Assembly (NCBI RefSeq): GCF_009884975.1
Contig: NZ_CP041970.1
Coordinates: 3,782,001 to 3,846,000, forward strand
Source: Acinetobacter dispersus
Lineage (GTDB): Bacteria > Pseudomonadota > Gammaproteobacteria > Pseudomonadales > Moraxellaceae
Direction of reading: 5' to 3'
Length of the DNA: 64,000 nt
Shown: positions 8,983 to 17,402 of the stretch, in pieces
Layout: every line of letters starts with the position of its first letter
How positions within the stretch are numbered: position 1 is the stretch's first letter
Position numbers and translations under genes: made by a program
Notes under the pieces: model-generated
Database searches by the model: none
The model's input: the letters and a program-made list of their open reading frames with translations, nothing else
What the model was told of the DNA's origin: nothing

Positions 8983-10314
8983 TTAACGTGTTTTGAGGCG
9001 TGGATAATTAAAGACAATGGCGAGCACTGCGCAAATCGCAAGAATCCAGCAATAATAAATATTGCCAATCAATTCAACGGGCGAAAGTTTGGCAATCGAA
9101 CAGGCCAACAGCAGTTGCGCACCGTAGGGGATAATTCCTTGAACCACACACGAGAAAATATCAAGTAAAGCTGCACTGCGCTTAGGATCTACGCCATATT
9201 CTCTTGCCACTTCACGTGCCATATCCCCAGATAAAATAATTGCAACCGTGTTATTGGCCACAAATAAATTAGAGAATACCACCAGAAAGCTAATCCCTAA
9301 TTCACCAGCACGTTGTTTACCGAATTTGAATAGGCGTGTAATGGCATAGATACGTTGGATCAACCATTGCAAACCACCTTCTTTCTGCATCAAGGTGGAT
9401 AACCCACCGAGTAACATGGAAAGTAATGCCACTTCAAACATGCTGACAAAGCCATCATAAATCGCACTATTCAGTTTCAGTACATCAAAATCTGGCTTTT
9501 CTATTAAGCCCATTAGCCCTGATAAAATCACTCCGATCATTAGCACTGCGAGGACATGCAGGCGGGTAAAAGCCAGGAAAAACACAGCCAGATAAGGCAA
9601 AATCAGCCAGAGATCATAAGGGGTTGATTGAATTGCTTCCGCCTCATGGCTCATCGAAATGTAGACCAATAAGGTAATAATGGCCGCAGGAAGTGCAATC
9701 CAGACATTGACTCTAAATTTATCTCTCAGTTCGACATTTTGGCTACGCGTTGCAGCAATGGTGGTATCTGAGATCATCGATAAATTGTCGCCAAACATGG
9801 CACCACCAACTACAGCACCAATGGCATATACTGGTGCAATATCAGTGGCTTGGGTAAACCCAAAGGCAATTGGGGCACAGGCTGCAATGGTGCCCATTGA
9901 TGTTCCCATTGCTGTTGCAATAAACGCGGCAATGATAAACAGCATGGGTAAGACAAATTCTGGCGAAATAAGCGAAAGTCCCAACTGTACCGTAGCATCG
10001 ACACTGCCAATAGCACTGGAGACACTGGCAAAAGCGCCGGCCAGCATGAACACCATAAACATTAGAATCAGATTGGGGTGACTGGCGCCTTGCAAAAACT
10101 CTTCAATTGCTGCATTTAGTTTTTGTTTATATAACAACAAAGCCAAAATCACGGCTGGAATGGCTGCAACAGGTGCTTTGACTTGATAGAAGGCAAATTC
10201 TGTCCCAATCATTGAATGATAGATACCACTCCCGAGAAAGATGATCAAAAATACCAATAGCGGTAGCAAAGCAAGGGCATTGCTTTGTACTTTTTCCTGA
10301 GAGTGGGCAGACAT
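8983..10314 (-). CDS. NhaC-family Na+/H+ antiporter-like transporter
   Basis: A 443-residue integral inner-membrane protein with about 11-12 hydrophobic segments. The central block VGGAMFGDNLSMISDTTIAA is the hallmark of the NhaC/ion-transporter superfamily, and ANNTVAIILSGDMAREVA follows in the C-terminal half. Members exchange Na+ for H+ or import small organic anions, and the substrate cannot be assigned here. It sits on the opposite strand between trpB and trpA, so the antiporter and its neighbours separate the two tryptophan synthase subunit genes. No partner genes are adjacent. Confidence 0.85.
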   Translation of the reverse strand: MSAHSQEKVQSNALALLPLLVFLIIFLGSGIYHSMIGTEFAFYQVKAPVAAIPAVILALLLYKQKLNAAIEEFLQGASHPNLILMFMVFMLAGAFASVSSAIGSVDATVQLGLSLISPEFVLPMLFIIAAFIATAMGTSMGTIAACAPIAFGFTQATDIAPVYAIGAVVGGAMFGDNLSMISDTTIAATRSQNVELRDKFRVNVWIALPAAIITLLVYISMSHEAEAIQSTPYDLWLILPYLAVFFLAFTRLHVLAVLMIGVILSGLMGLIEKPDFDVLKLNSAIYDGFVSMFEVALLSMLLGGLSTLMQKEGGLQWLIQRIYAITRLFKFGKQRAGELGISFLVVFSNLFVANNTVAIILSGDMAREVAREYGVDPKRSAALLDIFSCVVQGIIPYGAQLLLACSIAKLSPVELIGNIYYCWILAICAVLAIVFNYPRLKTR

Positions 10315-10516
10315 AAAAATAAAAAGAAAACTTAAAAATTGCGGCTAGTATAAAGGAGCTTGGCTGATTTCTAAAATGCAATGCGAACAGTCCAAAATTA
10401 GGAAGCTTTGATCATTGAGAAAAAACTCAAAATATAGATAAATGTAGCAAGGCTGTTGTAAGTAGTAAGATTCACTGTCGCATTCACGTCAAACTCTGTT
10501 CAATGAACAAAAAATA

Positions 10517-10528
10517 GCGTTACAATGC
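10517..10528 (+). promoter_or_regulatory. trpA upstream -10 region with trpF-like palindrome
   Basis: GCGTTACAATGC includes a TACAAT -10 (10521-10526) and differs at one base from the dyad upstream of trpF (541-552). It lies about 62 nt before the trpA start. The -35 is weak. The similarity suggests common control of the two separated trp transcripts, but this is not proven. Confidence 0.35.
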
Positions 10529-10589
10529 AGTGTTTTTGTATGACTACAAACAACTCCTTAATTTATATAAATCAGGAAAGCATAATCCT

Positions 10590-11393
10590 ATGTCACGTCT
10601 TGCCACTCGTTTTGAACAGCTTAAATCTCAGCAACGTAAAGCGCTTGTTTCTTATGTTATGGCAGGTGACCCGCATCCACAGGTAACCGTTCCATTGCTT
10701 CACCAAATGGTTGAAGCGGGTGTCGATGTCATTGAACTGGGTCTTCCATTCTCTGACCCAATGGCAGATGGCCCTGTGATTGCTTTAGCCGCTGAGCGTG
10801 CTTTGGCAGGTGGAACCAATACCTTAGATGCATTGGATATGGTGAAAGCCTTTCGTGAAAAAGACCAAACCACACCAGTGGTATTGATGGGATATTTAAA
10901 TCCTGTCGAAGTCATTGGTTATGAAAAGTTTGTTGCTTATGCGAAAGAGTGCGGTGTTGATGGGGTACTTTTGGTGGACTTACCGCCAGAAGAGTCTAAG
11001 CAATTAGGTGAAGTTCTTCAACAAAATGGAATGGATCAGATATTCTTGCTTGCACCTACTTCAACCGACCAACGTATCCAACATGTGGTCAATCAGGCGA
11101 GCGGCTTTGTTTACTATGTGTCACTCAAAGGTGTGACAGGTGCAGCAACTTTAGATACCTCTGAAGCAGCAGCGCGTATTGCAAAAATTAAGTCTAAGAC
11201 CAATGTGCCAGTAGGCGTCGGTTTCGGGATTAGTGATGCTGCGTCTGCAAAAGCGATGGGTCAAGTTGCCGATGCCGTGATTGTAGGAAGTGCTTTCGTT
11301 AAATCTTTTGCGACATTGCCAGCGGATGAAGCTGCGCAACAGACAGTGAATAAAGTGAAGGAGCTTCGAGCTGCGCTCGATGAGTTAGTATGA
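10590..11393 (+). CDS. trpA: Tryptophan synthase alpha chain
   Basis: Cleaves indole-3-glycerol phosphate to indole and passes it to TrpB. The 267-residue (beta/alpha)8 product carries GVDVIELGLPFSDPMADGP (catalytic Glu in the ELG segment, Asp in the DPMADG loop) and the phosphate-binding segments YVSLKGVTGA and VGVGFGISDA. The start at ATG 10590 (MSRLATRF) is chosen because AGGAAAG is 9 nt upstream; a longer reading frame from 10530 adds 20 residues unlike the family. The stop overlaps the accD start (ATGA), giving a trpA-accD-folC transcript. It is about 8 kb from trpB. Confidence 0.96.
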   Translation: MSRLATRFEQLKSQQRKALVSYVMAGDPHPQVTVPLLHQMVEAGVDVIELGLPFSDPMADGPVIALAAERALAGGTNTLDALDMVKAFREKDQTTPVVLMGYLNPVEVIGYEKFVAYAKECGVDGVLLVDLPPEESKQLGEVLQQNGMDQIFLLAPTSTDQRIQHVVNQASGFVYYVSLKGVTGAATLDTSEAAARIAKIKSKTNVPVGVGFGISDAASAKAMGQVADAVIVGSAFVKSFATLPADEAAQQTVNKVKELRAALDELV

Positions 11394-12286
11394 GTCAAGA
11401 GTTAACATCAGGGAAGGTTCTTAACCCTTCAACACCTTGGACTGAGCGTCATGTCCCTGGTATTCAGGTTGCAGATCAACAACAGATATTTAAAGCGACC
11501 TTTACTGAGCCTACGATTGAATGTCCTGAGTGCCATGCGCTGGTAACACGTACTGCAATGTCATTTAATGCCTATGTGTGTCCTCAGTGTGATGAGCACT
11601 TACGGATGCGTGCACGTGATCGTTTGAACTGGTTCTTTGATCAAGTGAATGGCGAGTTGGGGCAGGAGTTTAGTGCCAAAGACCCATTAAAATTTGTGGA
11701 TAGCAAACCTTATCCAGATCGTATGCGTGAAGCACAAGACAAAACTGGCGAAACCGAAGCACTTGTTGTTATGCAAGGTTCACTCAAAGGTTTGGACTTG
11801 GTTGCGTGTGCATTTGACTTCGACTTTATGGGCGGTTCAATGGGAACCGTAGTCGGAGACCGTTTTGTACAAGCGGCTGAACGTGCAATCGCATTGCATC
11901 AACCAATGATCTGTTTTGCTGCTTCTGGCGGCGCACGTATGCAAGAAGGCATGTTGTCTTTGATGCAGATGGCGCGTACTGCGGCTGCAATCCAAAAAAT
12001 GAAAGAAGCGCGTGTTCCATACTTGGTGGTATTAACCCATCCAGTTTATGGTGGTGTGACCGCTTCATTGGCGATGCTCGGCGATGTCCATATCGCTGAA
12101 CCGAAAGCGATGATTGGTTTTGCAGGTAAACGCGTGATTGAACAAACAGTACGTGAAAAACTGGAAGAACCTTTCCAACGTGCAGAATATTTGCTTGATC
12201 ATGGTGTGGTCGATCAGATCGTTCATCGTCATGCATTACGTGATACTGTATACAGACTTGTCGCTAAGCTGATGAATTTACCTTGA
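11390..12286 (+). CDS. accD: Acetyl-CoA carboxylase carboxyltransferase subunit beta
   Basis: Beta subunit of the carboxyltransferase that makes malonyl-CoA, the first committed step of fatty-acid synthesis. An N-terminal zinc ribbon is visible, with Cys 45, 48, 64 and 67 (CPEC ... CPQC). The crotonase-like carboxyltransferase core follows, with FMGGSMGTVVGDRF, ASGGARMQEG and HPVYGGVTAS. Length (298) is normal. It starts inside the trpA stop and its own stop overlaps the TTG start of folC, so trpA-accD-folC is tightly coupled. Its partner accA is not in the window. Confidence 0.97.
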   Translation: MSQELTSGKVLNPSTPWTERHVPGIQVADQQQIFKATFTEPTIECPECHALVTRTAMSFNAYVCPQCDEHLRMRARDRLNWFFDQVNGELGQEFSAKDPLKFVDSKPYPDRMREAQDKTGETEALVVMQGSLKGLDLVACAFDFDFMGGSMGTVVGDRFVQAAERAIALHQPMICFAASGGARMQEGMLSLMQMARTAAAIQKMKEARVPYLVVLTHPVYGGVTASLAMLGDVHIAEPKAMIGFAGKRVIEQTVREKLEEPFQRAEYLLDHGVVDQIVHRHALRDTVYRLVAKLMNLP

Positions 12287-13569
12287 AACCACTCGCTCCA
12301 CATTCAACAGACACATTAACAACATGGCTCGATTATTGGGGTCATGTTCATGTTACAGGCATTGATCTAGGTTTAGAACGCGTCATTCCCGTTGCTGAAA
12401 AGCTCGGTGTGATGCAACCTCAAGCGAAGGTGTTTACCGTCGCTGGAACCAATGGTAAAGGTTCAACCACCACAACCTTGGCTGCGATTTTAAATGCGCA
12501 AGGTTACAAGGTTGGCCTGTATCAATCACCGCATATTTATCGTTTTAATGAAAGGGTAAAGTTGGCGGGTGCTGAAGTTGATGATCGAAGTTTGGTTGAT
12601 GCTTTTGTTCTAGTCGATCAAGCACGACGTGAATGTGGTTTAAGTTTATCTTTTTTTGAAGCAACCACTTTGGCTGCTTTTTTGATTTTTAAACAGCAAC
12701 AATGTGATGTTTGGGTGCTTGAAGTCGGTCTAGGCGGTCGTCTTGATGTGGTCAATGTGATCGATCCTGATATTGCTGTAATTACCAATATTGGTCTAGA
12801 TCATGTAGATTGGCTCGGCGACACCATAGAAAAAATCGCATTTGAAAAAGCAGGGATTATTCGTTCGAATATTCCAGTGGTTTTCGCGGGTCAGCAACAA
12901 CTGCCGCAAGCCATTCAAGATAAAGTGGTTGAAACTCAAGCTCAGCTATATGCCTTGAATCGAGATTATTTTTACCAGCAGAATAATGATGGCCAAACTT
13001 GGTCATTTGCTTCTTCTGGTACAACCTTACAGCTCCCTGTGGGACAGTTAGCACTCGACAATATTTCTACCGCAGTTGCAGCTGTATTGGCGAGTGGTGT
13101 TGAAGTTTCACAAGCAGCGATTGCAACAGGTATTCAACAAGCACGCTTACAAGGTCGTTTTGAAATACGACAAATCCAAGATAAAACCGTGATTTTTGAT
13201 GCTGGGCATAATGCGCATGGCGTCGAATTTTTATTGAAGCAGTTGCGAAAATTCTTAAAATACAATAAACAGTACACAGATGTTGTTGCAGTATTTTCAA
13301 TGCTGGCAGATAAAGACATTGCTTCTGTCACCGATTTACTAAAAACAACAGTAAAAGATTGGTTTATTGCTAATTTAGATGTGCCTAGAGCCGCACCAGT
13401 GCAACAGATCCATGATGCATTGCAAGGGCAACAGGTATACGAGTTCGGCAGTATCCAGCAAGCGTTTGAAACTGTGCTGAAACAAAGTAATAACAATCAG
13501 CTGATTTTAGTCTGTGGTTCGTTTCATACTTTAGAAGCGGTCTGGGAGTATTTAGAAGAATGTCGATGA
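12283..13569 (+). CDS. folC: Bifunctional folylpolyglutamate synthase/dihydrofolate synthase
   Basis: Adds glutamate to dihydropteroate and to folates. It is a Mur-ligase-like enzyme of 428 residues, with the P-loop GTNGKGS at about 55-61, SPHIYRFNERVKL, the EVGLGGRLD metal/ATP motif, and ITNIGLDHVDWLG plus FDAGHNAHG in the C-terminal half. The start is an unusual TTG at 12283 whose last two bases lie in the accD stop; no in-frame ATG or GTG exists between the upstream stop codon and this TTG. This implies translational coupling to accD. It overlaps the following SPOR-domain gene. Confidence 0.95.
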   Translation: MKPLAPHSTDTLTTWLDYWGHVHVTGIDLGLERVIPVAEKLGVMQPQAKVFTVAGTNGKGSTTTTLAAILNAQGYKVGLYQSPHIYRFNERVKLAGAEVDDRSLVDAFVLVDQARRECGLSLSFFEATTLAAFLIFKQQQCDVWVLEVGLGGRLDVVNVIDPDIAVITNIGLDHVDWLGDTIEKIAFEKAGIIRSNIPVVFAGQQQLPQAIQDKVVETQAQLYALNRDYFYQQNNDGQTWSFASSGTTLQLPVGQLALDNISTAVAAVLASGVEVSQAAIATGIQQARLQGRFEIRQIQDKTVIFDAGHNAHGVEFLLKQLRKFLKYNKQYTDVVAVFSMLADKDIASVTDLLKTTVKDWFIANLDVPRAAPVQQIHDALQGQQVYEFGSIQQAFETVLKQSNNNQLILVCGSFHTLEAVWEYLEECR

Positions 13570-14639
13570 ATAACAAACAACGTTGGATGGGCGGCGTTGT
13601 TCTACTCGGTGGTGGTGTTTTATTAGCTGCATTGCTGTTAAAGGGCAATGATGAAATTGAGCAAGATCACACGCAAGCTCCAGTTACTCATCCAATTCCC
13701 AAAACTGAGTCTAAGCCGAAAACGGCACAGCCAGCTCAAGACAGCGAAATGGTGTCATTGCAACCATTGGCTGTCGATGTGGAAACAGAAAAGCGGTTGC
13801 TGGAAGAACAGCGTCGTTCACGTGAAAAAGCGGTGGCAGAACAAGAAGCGCGTGCAGCTGAATTCTTAAAGATGCAGCAACAGGCCGAAGCCGCAGCAGC
13901 ACGTAAAGCTGCGGAAGAATATGCAGCGATTAATGCACGTCGTACTGCAGCTCAAGAAAGCTCGGATAATATTCCACCTGAATTGGTTGAAGATGAAAAA
14001 GCCAAGGCTCAACGACTTGCGGATGAAAAACGTAAAGCGGATGAAAAGAAGCGCGCTGAACAACAGAAAACAGATCAACAAAAGTCTGATGCTGATAAGA
14101 AGTTAGCGGAAGATAAACGTAAAGCTGAAGCAGCAGACAAGAAAGCAGCCGAAGATAAACGTAAAGCAGAAGCAGATAAGAAAGCTGCGGAAGATAAGCG
14201 TAAAGCTGAAGCGGCAGATAAGAAAGCCGCAGAAGATAAACGCAAAGCAGAAGCTGACAAGAAAGCAGCAGAAGATAAACGTAAGGCAGAAGCAGAGAAG
14301 AAAGCTGCTGATGAGAAAAAACGTAAAGCTGACGAAGATAGCAAGAAGAAAGCTGAGGCTGAGAAAGCACGCGATCTGATGGAAAATGGCGATAAAAAGT
14401 GGATGGTACAAGTGGCTTTGGCTGCAAACCAAGCCAATGCAGACGCTGTTGTGTCGAAATTACGTGCTAAAGGCTACAAGGTAACGACCAGCCAGACCTC
14501 TAAAGGAATCCGTATTATGGTTGGTCCTGCTAAGGATCGTGATACTGCGGATAACACGCGTAAGAAAATCACAACGGATGAAAGCTTAAATATGAAATCT
14601 GCTTGGGTGATTGATTGGGTTCCGCTTGACCAACGATAA
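13560..14639 (+). CDS. SPOR-domain inner-membrane protein (DedD-like)
   Basis: A 359-residue bitopic protein: a short cytoplasmic N-terminus, one TM segment (about 10-27, GGVVLLGGGVLLAALLL), a long charged linker and a C-terminal SPOR domain (about 279-355). SPOR domains bind denuded peptidoglycan at the septum, and the place right after folC matches DedD of enterobacteria. The linker (about 85-270) is TolA-like, dominated by tandem units of the type KKAAEDKRKAEA, predicting a long rigid helix across the periplasm. The ATG at 13560 and the one at 13566 (overlapping the folC stop) are both possible starts. The repeats are near-identical in DNA, so copy number may vary. Confidence 0.85.
   Translation: MSMNNKQRWMGGVVLLGGGVLLAALLLKGNDEIEQDHTQAPVTHPIPKTESKPKTAQPAQDSEMVSLQPLAVDVETEKRLLEEQRRSREKAVAEQEARAAEFLKMQQQAEAAAARKAAEEYAAINARRTAAQESSDNIPPELVEDEKAKAQRLADEKRKADEKKRAEQQKTDQQKSDADKKLAEDKRKAEAADKKAAEDKRKAEADKKAAEDKRKAEAADKKAAEDKRKAEADKKAAEDKRKAEAEKKAADEKKRKADEDSKKKAEAEKARDLMENGDKKWMVQVALAANQANADAVVSKLRAKGYKVTTSQTSKGIRIMVGPAKDRDTADNTRKKITTDESLNMKSAWVIDWVPLDQR
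14104..14320 (+). repeat. In-frame tandem repeats encoding a charged helix
   Basis: About five near-identical copies of a 36-39 nt unit encode AEDKRKAEA followed by DKKA or ADKKA spacers inside the DedD-like gene. Unit length alternates by one codon. Such repeats can expand or contract by slippage without breaking the frame. Confidence 0.75.
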
Positions 14640-14733
14640 ACCTTGACCATCCCCTAGATCAAATCAGGAGCACATCACAGGCTTTATTTATGCTGTGAGT
14701 GTTCCATTAAAATTAAATAGGGGACTCGCGATC

Positions 14734-15672
14734 ATGAATACAGCGATCAGAATATTAGAACGATTTGTTTTTTCACAAGATTCTGATGTTATTGCATTGT
14801 CTGGTGTCGCCTGTATAGGGGACGATGTTTATTTTGTTGGTGATGATGTTCGTTACTTATTAAAAACCAATCGAAACAACAATATAGATGGTGCAACAGT
14901 TTTTGAAAAAGTTCCGTTATCTGAGTCGTCTGAACAAATATCATTTAGCGTATTGAGCAAAGCAAAAAAGCCTGATTTTGAAGCACTAAGTTGCATAACC
15001 TTGGATGGGCAACAGCAACTACTGGTGATGGGATCTGGTTCTACCGAAAATCGGAAACAAGCATTACTTTATAATCCATCTAACAATCAAATCAGCATTT
15101 TTCTGGATGCAGTCGATTATCACTTTTTAGAGAACAGTGTTGAATTAACGGGTGGAGCTGAACTGAATATAGAAGCAATCTGTTCAGACCATCATCATTT
15201 CTATATCTTTCAACGTGGCAATATTAATCGCCATCACGGTGTTTTAGTTTTTGATTTAGCTGAAATTCAAGCAGGAAAATCGTTAGAAAATGCGTTTATC
15301 AACTCGCTTAATCTCAACTTGCCTGAGATTGAGGGTGCTGCAAGTGGGATTTCTGATGCCTATTTCTTTGTGGATAAAAATCTAATTGCCGCCACGGCAG
15401 CGGTTGAGCAAACATTAAATACCTATGACGATGGTGATGTGCTGGGTAGTTTTATTTTGCTGTTCTCGCCAGATGGTAAGGCTTTATTCAGTCATTTGAT
15501 TCAAGATGAAGACGGTAAAACGCTTGCGATTAAAGTTGAAGGGATTACTTGGTTAGAGTCGAGATCCGATGGGGAAGTATTCCTATTGGTCACGGATAGT
15601 GATGGCGGAGATTCTGAAATTTTAAAGGTCTGGTTGGCTCATTCAGTTTTTGAAAACCAGAAGGGGAAGTAA
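14734..15672 (+). CDS. Conserved hypothetical protein, DUF6929-like
   Basis: A 312-residue protein without signal peptide or TM segments. Regularly spaced beta-strand blocks (GVACIGDDVYFVGDDVRYLL, FEALSCITLDGQQQLLVMGS, EAICSDHHHFYIFQRG, VEGITWLESRSDGEVFLLVT) suggest a beta-propeller. The pattern resembles proteins grouped under DUF6929; the assignment is tentative. The start at ATG 14734 is preferred over an upstream GTG at 14695 because AGGGG lies 10 nt before it. It follows the dedD-like gene by 94 bp. Its function is unknown. Confidence 0.6.
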   Translation: MNTAIRILERFVFSQDSDVIALSGVACIGDDVYFVGDDVRYLLKTNRNNNIDGATVFEKVPLSESSEQISFSVLSKAKKPDFEALSCITLDGQQQLLVMGSGSTENRKQALLYNPSNNQISIFLDAVDYHFLENSVELTGGAELNIEAICSDHHHFYIFQRGNINRHHGVLVFDLAEIQAGKSLENAFINSLNLNLPEIEGAASGISDAYFFVDKNLIAATAAVEQTLNTYDDGDVLGSFILLFSPDGKALFSHLIQDEDGKTLAIKVEGITWLESRSDGEVFLLVTDSDGGDSEILKVWLAHSVFENQKGK

Positions 15673-15792
15673 AACTTGCTTGGTGATCATGCAATTTTGA
15701 GCAGATTGATTTCTATTGATTGGACAAGCCAGTTTCTTTACGAAGCTCTATTGGCTAAATAAATAGAGCTTGGTCCAGAATAATTACAATAT

Positions 15793-16377
15793 TTAGTGAG
15801 ATGGATTAGGCAGTTGCTGTTGAATCCATTTTACATTTTCAGGCGTAAATAAGTGATCAATGTTTTTCCAGATCACATGGAAGCCATATCCACCTTGTTT
15901 CATTTCTTTGACTGCATCTTCAATTGACCAGTTTTCAAAAATAATCCGATACATGGCAATCGTTGCACCAGTACGGTCTGAGCCATGATAACAATGCACT
16001 AAAATTTTATGATTGTTTTGTTTAGCTGTTTGAATCGCTTGCATGGTCTGCAATAAATCTTGACGATTAATGGCCCATGTATAAATCGGAATATGCACTA
16101 GATTAAAAGGCTGATCTTTTAAAACTTTGGCATCTTCATTTCTAGCTCTGAGATTGATGACCGTATCAATATTATATTTTTTTAGGCTTGGAATGAGCTC
16201 ATTGCTGGGCTGATCACTACGAAATACATCATTGCTAATTTGATAAAAATTATGTGTATGGGAGATTAGCGTTCCCCAGTTTTTAGGGCGTTGTTCATCA
16301 TCCAAACTTGGGTGTTTCATGCACCCACTGAGCGTTAATGTTGAAACAAGAGCAACGGTAATGAGTGTTTTTTTCAT
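15793..16377 (-). CDS. Lipoprotein dual-specificity/tyrosine phosphatase
   Basis: A 194-residue exported protein. The N-terminus MKKTLITVALVSTLTLSGC is a lipoprotein signal with the lipidated Cys at about 19. The catalytic P-loop HCYHGSDRTG fits the CX5R signature of cysteine phosphatases, and FRSDQPSNELIPSLKKYNID with VINLRARNED matches the DSP/PTPLA-like fold. The expected substrates are periplasmic phosphoproteins or inositol phosphates; the sequence does not distinguish them. The start at 16377 is chosen for the signal peptide, since the frame extends upstream to 16422 without one. It follows the MBL-hydrolase gene by 5 nt and is co-transcribed with it. Confidence 0.85.
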   Translation of the reverse strand: MKKTLITVALVSTLTLSGCMKHPSLDDEQRPKNWGTLISHTHNFYQISNDVFRSDQPSNELIPSLKKYNIDTVINLRARNEDAKVLKDQPFNLVHIPIYTWAINRQDLLQTMQAIQTAKQNNHKILVHCYHGSDRTGATIAMYRIIFENWSIEDAVKEMKQGGYGFHVIWKNIDHLFTPENVKWIQQQLPNPSH

Positions 16378-16382
16378 ATGCT

Positions 16383-17192
16383 TTACTGATAACGACTGAA
16401 TTCGACTGGATCGTGCGCACAAATTAACTCAATGCTTGGCTCATGTTGAGCGAGATATTGTAACTGTTTCAGATTTTGCAAACGCTGTTGGTTATCTTCG
16501 GCCAGTAAGCGTTCGGTAAGATTTAGGGCTCTCAGTTTATTTTTCGGATTGAGCTCCAAATGGGTGTAATAGGCATCGCCACAGAATAGGACCCAGCCAT
16601 CAGCCTTTTTAATCGCAATCCCACAGTGTCCAGCAGTATGCCCAATCAATGGAATCATCAAAATTTCATCTTTAAAGAAAGGTAATCCTTTAACTTTTTG
16701 TAGATTAAACCATGGCTCTCCATCGTTATGTTCAGCAAAGTTCCAATGACGATGTTGTTTGAATTGCTCCATTTTATAACGAAGCTTGCCTTTGGCTGTG
16801 AGTGATTGGGTGGCATTAAATTCCGCAGCTAACAGATGTACGGTGGCATTAGGAAAATCAGAAATTCCGCCTGCATGGTCGAAATCTAGATGGGTCACAA
16901 AAATATGTTGTACATCATTCGCATTAAAACCGAGTTGTTGAATTTGTTGGATGGCGGTGAGTTTTAAATTCGGGACAATTGAGCCAAACTGTTTCAGTAA
17001 ACGGCCCAAACGCTGTTCGGTATGTAAATAGTCTTGAAGCCCTAAACCTGTGTCAATTAACACTAATCCGCGATCAGTTTCAATCAATAGACAATGACAA
17101 ACGAGGTGTGCTTTCCAGCCTTTTTGTCCAAATAATGGCGCACAAGTCGGGCAGAAGCTGCCGCAATGTAGATGGTGGATATTGTAGATCAT
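16383..17192 (-). CDS. MBL-fold metallo-hydrolase
   Basis: A 269-residue cytoplasmic metallo-beta-lactamase-fold enzyme. The metal-binding motif HLDFDHAGG is near residue 105, with a distal His in GHTAGHCG and an Asp in FCGDAYY. The overall pattern (ETDRGLVLIDTGLG near the start, late HDPVEF) is like quorum-quenching lactonases and related hydrolases of the AttM/AiiA-like group, but a specific substrate cannot be inferred. The N-terminal cluster HCGSFCPTC is unusual, containing two close cysteines. It is first in a two-gene operon with the lipoprotein phosphatase. Confidence 0.82.
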   Translation of the reverse strand: MIYNIHHLHCGSFCPTCAPLFGQKGWKAHLVCHCLLIETDRGLVLIDTGLGLQDYLHTEQRLGRLLKQFGSIVPNLKLTAIQQIQQLGFNANDVQHIFVTHLDFDHAGGISDFPNATVHLLAAEFNATQSLTAKGKLRYKMEQFKQHRHWNFAEHNDGEPWFNLQKVKGLPFFKDEILMIPLIGHTAGHCGIAIKKADGWVLFCGDAYYTHLELNPKNKLRALNLTERLLAEDNQQRLQNLKQLQYLAQHEPSIELICAHDPVEFSRYQ

Positions 17193-17276
17193 GATGCTTT
17201 TTTTATTGTGTAGCGGATCGAATTATTTTTATAACCGATTGATTCAGAAATACCAAAACAATTTTAGCTTATATAT

Positions 17277-17302
17277 AAAAAAGCCTATCCAGAGGATAGG
17301 CT
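17277..17302 (-). terminator. Intrinsic terminator after the peroxiredoxin gene
   Basis: On the minus strand AGCCTATCC and GGATAGGCT pair around a 3 nt loop and are followed by TTTTTT. It lies about 100 nt downstream of the peroxiredoxin stop. A second stem, GATTAAAGC / GCTTTAATC, overlaps the stop itself at about 17387-17408. Confidence 0.8.
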
Positions 17303-17402
17303 GAGATGCATGTTATTCAGATTTAATATTATTTTATTACTGCTTGGGTTTATCCTCTACTACGTACTTCGTTTGTCTTGCACTGCGATTAAAGCATACG
17401 CT

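Noticed and set aside
9680..10081. Plus-strand open frame of 133 codons opposite the NhaC-type gene.
   Set aside because: It is the antisense of a clear transporter gene and has no start signal or recognisable domain.
11826..12236. Minus-strand open frame of 136 codons opposite accD.
   Set aside because: His-rich antisense shadow of a certain housekeeping gene.
13930..14437. Long minus-strand open frames opposite the DedD-like repeats (Leu/Tyr- or Ser/Ala-rich).
   Set aside because: They mirror the repetitive codons of the sense gene, have no ribosome-binding site and no domain-like sequence.
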